Positions 5,920 to 9,221 of a stretch of 9,221 nt of DNA are shown piece by piece (position 1 is the first letter of the stretch; each line of letters opens with the position of its first letter). The stretch is from assembly GCA_017421905.1 (NCBI GenBank), contig JAFOHH010000101.1:1-9221 (forward strand), given 5' to 3'. The stretch is from Clostridia bacterium (GTDB lineage Bacteria > Bacillota > Clostridia > Christensenellales > Borkfalkiaceae). The position numbers were made by a program, and so were the translations under genes. The notes below the pieces were generated by a model. It was not told the origin of the DNA, did not search any database, and was given only the letters and a program-made list of their open reading frames with translations.

Positions 5920-6348
5920 ATGGAAGATATTGCATCCTTTAAAATTGATCACGACGTTATGAGCCCCGGTTTTTATTATTTGGGCGAAGCAAACGGCGTA
6001 TATACCTACGATCTGCGCTTCAAAACCCCCAACGGCGGCGATTATATCCCCACGCCCGTTTTGCACTCTATCGAGCATATGTTTGCAACCGTGGTGCGCA
6101 ATAGCGAACTAAAAGATAAGGTAGTATACTTTGGCCCTATGGGCTGCCGTACGGGCTTTTACTTGCTCCTTTACGGCATCGCTAAGGAAGAAGCCCTTTC
6201 CCTTACCAAACGCTGCGTAGAGGGCTGTCTTGCGCTTTCCGCCGTGCCGGGAATTGAAAAAAAACAATGCGGCAACTATTTAGAGCACGATTACGAGGGA
6301 TCGTTAAAGGAGCTTTCCTCTTATAAAAACGTGCTTTCCCAAATGTAA
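5920..6348 (+). CDS. luxS: S-ribosylhomocysteine lyase (AI-2 synthase)
   Basis: LuxS cleaves S-ribosylhomocysteine to homocysteine and DPD, the precursor of autoinducer-2, in the activated methyl cycle. At 142 residues it is slightly short for the family (about 150-170). Key residues are present: the Fe/Zn site HSIEH (His49, Glu52, His53) with Cys117 in CGNY, the catalytic Cys76 in PMGCRTGFY, and the DLRF strand (31-34). It should be active as a homodimer in the cytoplasm. The start ATG follows AGGA (5909-5912) by 7 bases. It is last in the yitT-natAB-luxS unit and is followed by a strong terminator. No Pfs/MTAN nucleosidase, metK or methionine gene lies nearby, which is a less usual setting. 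No SAM riboswitch or T-box is visible upstream. Confidence 0.95.
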   Translation: MEDIASFKIDHDVMSPGFYYLGEANGVYTYDLRFKTPNGGDYIPTPVLHSIEHMFATVVRNSELKDKVVYFGPMGCRTGFYLLLYGIAKEEALSLTKRCVEGCLALSAVPGIEKKQCGNYLEHDYEGSLKELSSYKNVLSQM

Positions 6349-6371
6349 GGCTTGTCAACGAAAAAACGACT

Positions 6372-6419
6372 AAAACCCGTAAAAAATGGCGATTGTAAAC
6401 CACTTTTTACGGGTTTTTT
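6372..6419 (+). terminator. Rho-independent terminator after luxS
   Basis: AAAACCCGTAAAAA (6372-6385) pairs fully with TTTTTACGGGTTTT (6404-6417). Three further pairs (TGG at 6387-6389 with CCA at 6400-6402) lie above a one-base mismatch, closing a 10-base loop. The stem ends in a T6 run. The A-rich left arm means the minus strand also reads a T run, but no minus-strand gene needs it here. Confidence 0.9.
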
Positions 6420-6471
6420 GCTGTTTGTAAAGAAAAAATTACACAAATTTATACTTTTTGATACAAAATGC

Positions 6472-6501
6472 TTGCTTTTTTCCGTTTAAATATGATACGC
6501 T
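6472..6501 (+). promoter_or_regulatory. Possible promoter for the E2-like gene
   Basis: TTGCTT (6472-6477) and TACGCT (6496-6501) are 18 bases apart in an A/T-rich stretch between the luxS terminator and the next gene. A TATGAT at 6505-6510 without a good -35 is an alternative. A terminator lies upstream, so some promoter must be here, but its exact position is uncertain. The Shine-Dalgarno site AAGGAG at 6516-6521 lies 5 bases before the ATG. Confidence 0.3.
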
Positions 6502-6526
6502 ACCTATGATATAAAAAGGAGTTATT

Positions 6527-7549
6527 ATGTTCGGAAAAAGAAAAGACGGCACTTTGGTCCGCGGATTAGACCCTATCGGAAAAGCAATCCCTTATTTTAT
6601 GCCCCACCGTTACGATGCACTCAATATGATGCAGGAAACGATCGACGTAACCGAAATGGACGCTTATATTAAGCGTGAGGCAAAAGAAAAGGGTATTCAT
6701 TTTACCTATATGCACGTTGTTATGGCTGCGCTCGTTCGCATCTATGCGCTCCGTCCCATGGTAAACCGTTTCGTTATAAACAGTAGATTATATCAACGCA
6801 AGGATATTACCATTTCCATCACCGTTAAAAAATCCCTTACGGACGAAGGGGAAGAGGGCGTTGTTAAATTGCACTTTAAGGGCAACGAAAGCATTTACGA
6901 GGTAAAAGACATTATCGATAAAGCCGTTGCGGAAAACTTAAAAACGCCCGATGCAAACGGTGCGGAAAAGGCAGTACGCATTTTGGGTGCAATGCCCGGT
7001 TTTCTTTATAAATTTGCCGTCGGCATGTTCCGCGTGTTAGATCGTTGGGGCATGCTCCCTGCAAGCTTAATCGAGTTTAGTCCCTTCCATACGGGTTTAT
7101 ATTTCACCAACTTAAAATCCATTAAAAACGATGCTATTTTCCACCATATTTACGATTTTGGTACTTGCAGCGTATTTATGTCTATGGGAAAAGAAAAAAT
7201 GATGCCCGTCGTAGTAGATAACGAAAGATTAGAAATCGGCAAGCGTATGAACCTCGGTATCACGATGGACGAACGCATTTGCGACGGTTTTTATTTCGCA
7301 AAGAGCCTGCGTATTTTCAAAAAGATTTTAAGCGATCCCACCGTGTTAAACGAAGGGCTCGACCTGCCCGCTCTCCGTACGAAAAAGGAAGAAAAAGCAG
7401 CGAAAAAGCAGGAGAAAAAGCAAACCAAACGCATGGCAAAGCAAAAGAAAATAGAAGATAAGCAAATCGAAAAGCAAACCAAAGAGGAGCTTAAAAAGAA
7501 AGAGGCGGCAGCTACCACGCGAGAGCTCCCTCCCGACGATTTAAAGTAA
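6527..7549 (+). CDS. Stand-alone 2-oxoacid dehydrogenase E2/CAT-fold acyltransferase-like protein with Glu in place of the catalytic His
   Basis: This is a 340-residue protein. Residues about 15-270 resemble the catalytic domain of dihydrolipoamide acyltransferases and chloramphenicol acetyltransferase: FTYMHVVMAALVRIYALRP (59-77), ITISITVKK (94-102), FSPFHTGLYFTNLKSI (184-199), FGTCSVFMSMGK (211-222) and MNLGITMDERICDGFYFA (241-258). The last corresponds to the active-site DHRxxDG motif, but residue 249 is Glu (GAA at 7271-7273) instead of His. No lipoyl domain, no E3-binding domain and no E1 or E3 gene are present, so it is not a normal dehydrogenase core. Residues 285-327 form a lysine/glutamate/glutamine-rich, probably helical or disordered tail. 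It is a single-gene unit between two terminators. The acyl donor and acceptor are unknown; it may be inactive or may act by another mechanism. Confidence 0.78.
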   Translation: MFGKRKDGTLVRGLDPIGKAIPYFMPHRYDALNMMQETIDVTEMDAYIKREAKEKGIHFTYMHVVMAALVRIYALRPMVNRFVINSRLYQRKDITISITVKKSLTDEGEEGVVKLHFKGNESIYEVKDIIDKAVAENLKTPDANGAEKAVRILGAMPGFLYKFAVGMFRVLDRWGMLPASLIEFSPFHTGLYFTNLKSIKNDAIFHHIYDFGTCSVFMSMGKEKMMPVVVDNERLEIGKRMNLGITMDERICDGFYFAKSLRIFKKILSDPTVLNEGLDLPALRTKKEEKAAKKQEKKQTKRMAKQKKIEDKQIEKQTKEELKKKEAAATTRELPPDDLK

Positions 7550-7587
7550 GCCCCATTTGCTTAAACCAACAATTTATGGTAAAAAAT

Positions 7588-7617
7588 AAAGCCCCGTTTT
7601 TACGGGGCTTTTTTATT
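7588..7617. terminator. Bidirectional terminator between the E2-like gene and typA
   Basis: GCCCCGT (7591-7597) pairs with ACGGGGC (7602-7608) around a TTTT loop, extended by three A-T pairs. T6 follows on the plus strand, and an A-rich run at 7581-7590 gives a T-rich tail on the minus strand. It lies between two convergent stops and serves both. Confidence 0.88.
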
Positions 7618-7629
7618 TGTCAACGTTGT

Positions 7630-9221
7630 TTAGCCTTTTGCCTTTGCGGCAAGCTTCATGCGCATTTCCTTACTCAAAATGCGTTTTCTTAAACGGATAC
7701 TCTTGGGGGTTACCTCCACTAGCTCGTCGTCGGAAATAAATTCCAAGCATTGCTCTAAGGAAAGAGTGCTGGGGGTAATCAACTTTAATGCGTCGTCGGA
7801 GGCGGAGCTTCTCGTGTTCGTCAAGTGCTTTTCCTTGCAAACGTTTACTACAAGATCGTCCTCTCTGGAGTTTTCTCCCACAATTTGTCCCGCATACACT
7901 TCAAGTCCTGCGCCGATAAACAGGGTAGAGCGTTCCTGTGCGTTATATAAGCCGTAGGTGGTGGTTTTTCCGTCTTCAAAAACGACTACCGAACCGCGCG
8001 TTCTCGTGGGGATATCTCCCTTATAAGGCTCGTATGCCTTAAATACGTGGCTCATTACGCCAAAGCCCTTGGTGTCGGTCAGCATTTCACTGCGGTAACC
8101 GAACAGGCATCTTGCGGGGATGTCAAAATCCAACCTCGTACCGCCGCGTCCATCCGATTCCATGGTAATTAAATCGCCCTTTCTGCCGCCCAGCTTGTTC
8201 ATTACTGCACCAACGTATTCGTCGGGCACGTCAATCGTCAGCGACTCAATAGGCTCGTAGGTTTGTCCTTCCAGCTCCTTTAAAATAACCTTGGGGCGGG
8301 AAACTTGGAACTCAAACCCTTCTCTGCGCATATTTTCAATTAAAATGGAAAGGTGCAATTCCCCTCTGCCGTAAACCTTAAAGCATTCGGCACGGTCGGT
8401 TTCTTCTACTTTCATCGAAACGTTGGTTTCAATTTCCTTAAACAGGCGTGCGCGCAAATGACGGCTGGTTACGAATTTTCCTTCCTTTCCTGCAAAGGGG
8501 CTATCGTTTACCATAAATAGCATGGAAACGGTAGGCTCGTCAATTTTAACAAAGGGCAGGGGATCAATTGCGTCGTGCGCGCAAATGGTTTCGCCGATGT
8601 TAATGTTATCAATGCCGCTAATTGCAACGATGTCGCCCATCGCACATTCCGTGCATTCCTCGCGCTTTAAGCCTTCAAACTGATACAGCTTATTGATGCG
8701 GCTTACGGGGTAAGAAACGCCTTCGTGGCAAAGAACTACGGGCTGATTTTCATAAATTTTACCGCGTACTACCTTACCAATGCCAATTCTGCCAACGTAA
8801 TCATCGTATTCAATATTGCAAATAATGGCTTGTAAGGGTGCGTCAATTTCACCCGTCGGGGCAGGAATTTCTCGAATAATCGTATCGAAAATGGGGCTCA
8901 TGTCCGTTCCGGGATTTAAATCGTAGCTAGCCCAGCCCTGTTTTGCGCTGGCGTAAACCGTTTTAAAGTCAATTTGCTCGTCGCTTGCACCAAGGTCGAA
9001 AAACAGCTCTAAAATTTGGTCGTTAATTTTTTCCTTATCGCAGCCTTTATCTACTTTATTTACAACGACAACGGCCTTTTTATTAAGGTTTAGCGCCTTT
9101 TTCAAAACGTAGCGCGTTTGGGGCATACAGCCTTCTACCGCGTCTACCAAAAGCAAAACGCCGTCTACCATAGATAAAATGCGTTCTACCTCGCCACCGA
9201 AGTCCGCGTGTCCCGGGGTAT
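7630..9221 (-). CDS. typA: Ribosome-binding GTPase BipA/TypA, 5' end outside window
   Basis: TypA/BipA is a translational GTPase of the EF-G family that binds 70S ribosomes and helps ribosome assembly and stress or cold adaptation. The visible part is 529 codons. It begins at [15 protein letters not shown] (G3 motif, continuing upstream of the ORF's first Met at 9171, which is not the real start) and then [14 protein letters not shown] and [16 protein letters not shown] (G4) and YASAKQGWA (G5) follow. After domains II and III comes the BipA-specific C-terminal domain, with [20 protein letters not shown] and RLRKRIL near the end. About 75-80 residues, with the P-loop and switch I, are missing on the right. 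After NKVD the sequence reads KGCDKEK where most BipA proteins have RPxARP. A bidirectional terminator follows the stop. Confidence 0.96.
   Translation of the reverse strand, partial: TPGHADFGGEVERILSMVDGVLLLVDAVEGCMPQTRYVLKKALNLNKKAVVVVNKVDKGCDKEKINDQILELFFDLGASDEQIDFKTVYASAKQGWASYDLNPGTDMSPIFDTIIREIPAPTGEIDAPLQAIICNIEYDDYVGRIGIGKVVRGKIYENQPVVLCHEGVSYPVSRINKLYQFEGLKREECTECAMGDIVAISGIDNINIGETICAHDAIDPLPFVKIDEPTVSMLFMVNDSPFAGKEGKFVTSRHLRARLFKEIETNVSMKVEETDRAECFKVYGRGELHLSILIENMRREGFEFQVSRPKVILKELEGQTYEPIESLTIDVPDEYVGAVMNKLGGRKGDLITMESDGRGGTRLDFDIPARCLFGYRSEMLTDTKGFGVMSHVFKAYEPYKGDIPTRTRGSVVVFEDGKTTTYGLYNAQERSTLFIGAGLEVYAGQIVGENSREDDLVVNVCKEKHLTNTRSSASDDALKLITPSTLSLEQCLEFISDDELVEVTPKSIRLRKRILSKEMRMKLAAKAKG

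Noticed and set aside
6349..6526. Small RNA or extra small gene between luxS and the E2-like gene
   Set aside because: The region is explained by the luxS terminator, an A/T-rich promoter-like stretch and the next Shine-Dalgarno site; no coding frame or second stable hairpin is evident.
7291..7518. A minus-strand hydrophobic, Phe/Ser-rich open frame that looks like a membrane protein
   Set aside because: It is the antisense of the lysine-rich tail: AAA/AAG codons read backward give TTT/CTT, producing false hydrophobicity. No initiation signal is present.

Overview
The window reads as a contig from an uncultured clostridial Bacillota organism, most likely a gut-type metagenome assembly. The evidence is the gene set (YitT, NatA/NatB-like ABC exporter, LuxS, FAD:protein FMN transferase with a NusG domain II protein and a Gx transporter, BipA/TypA), strong purine-rich Shine-Dalgarno sites and short U-tailed terminators. 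The assignment to Bacillota is firm; anything finer is inference.

The window appears to be two unrelated pieces joined near position 948-951. The left piece (1 to about 948) carries the last 50 codons of a Clp-family AAA+ ATPase, its terminator, a divergent 58-residue small membrane protein, a good sigma-70-type promoter and the first 154 codons of a PyrF-like TIM-barrel gene. PyrF homology stops abruptly, and four bases later another frame enters the middle of an ApbE signal peptide. Codon use changes at the same point: CTG is used ten times in the 154 pyrF-like codons and I find it nowhere in apbE. An assembly chimera is the simplest reading; a real recombination is possible.

The right piece (about 951 to the end) has three plus-strand units and one minus-strand gene. 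First is a tightly overlapping trio: apbE (start lost), a NusG domain II protein and a Gx-family membrane protein. This looks like part of a membrane flavinylation or redox module. Second, an extended -10 promoter leads into yitT, natA, natB and luxS, closely spaced and ended by a strong hairpin at 6372-6419. Third is a stand-alone 2-oxoacid dehydrogenase E2-like acyltransferase with no lipoyl domain, a Glu in place of the catalytic His, and a lysine-rich tail. It converges through a bidirectional terminator on typA, whose 5' end lies beyond the window.

The points most worth a second look are the junction itself, the PyrF-like protein that has lost its catalytic residues, the Rieske-like Cys/His pattern in the NusG II protein, and the E2-like protein with the His-to-Glu change. 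I see no CRISPR array, insertion sequence, tRNA or rRNA.
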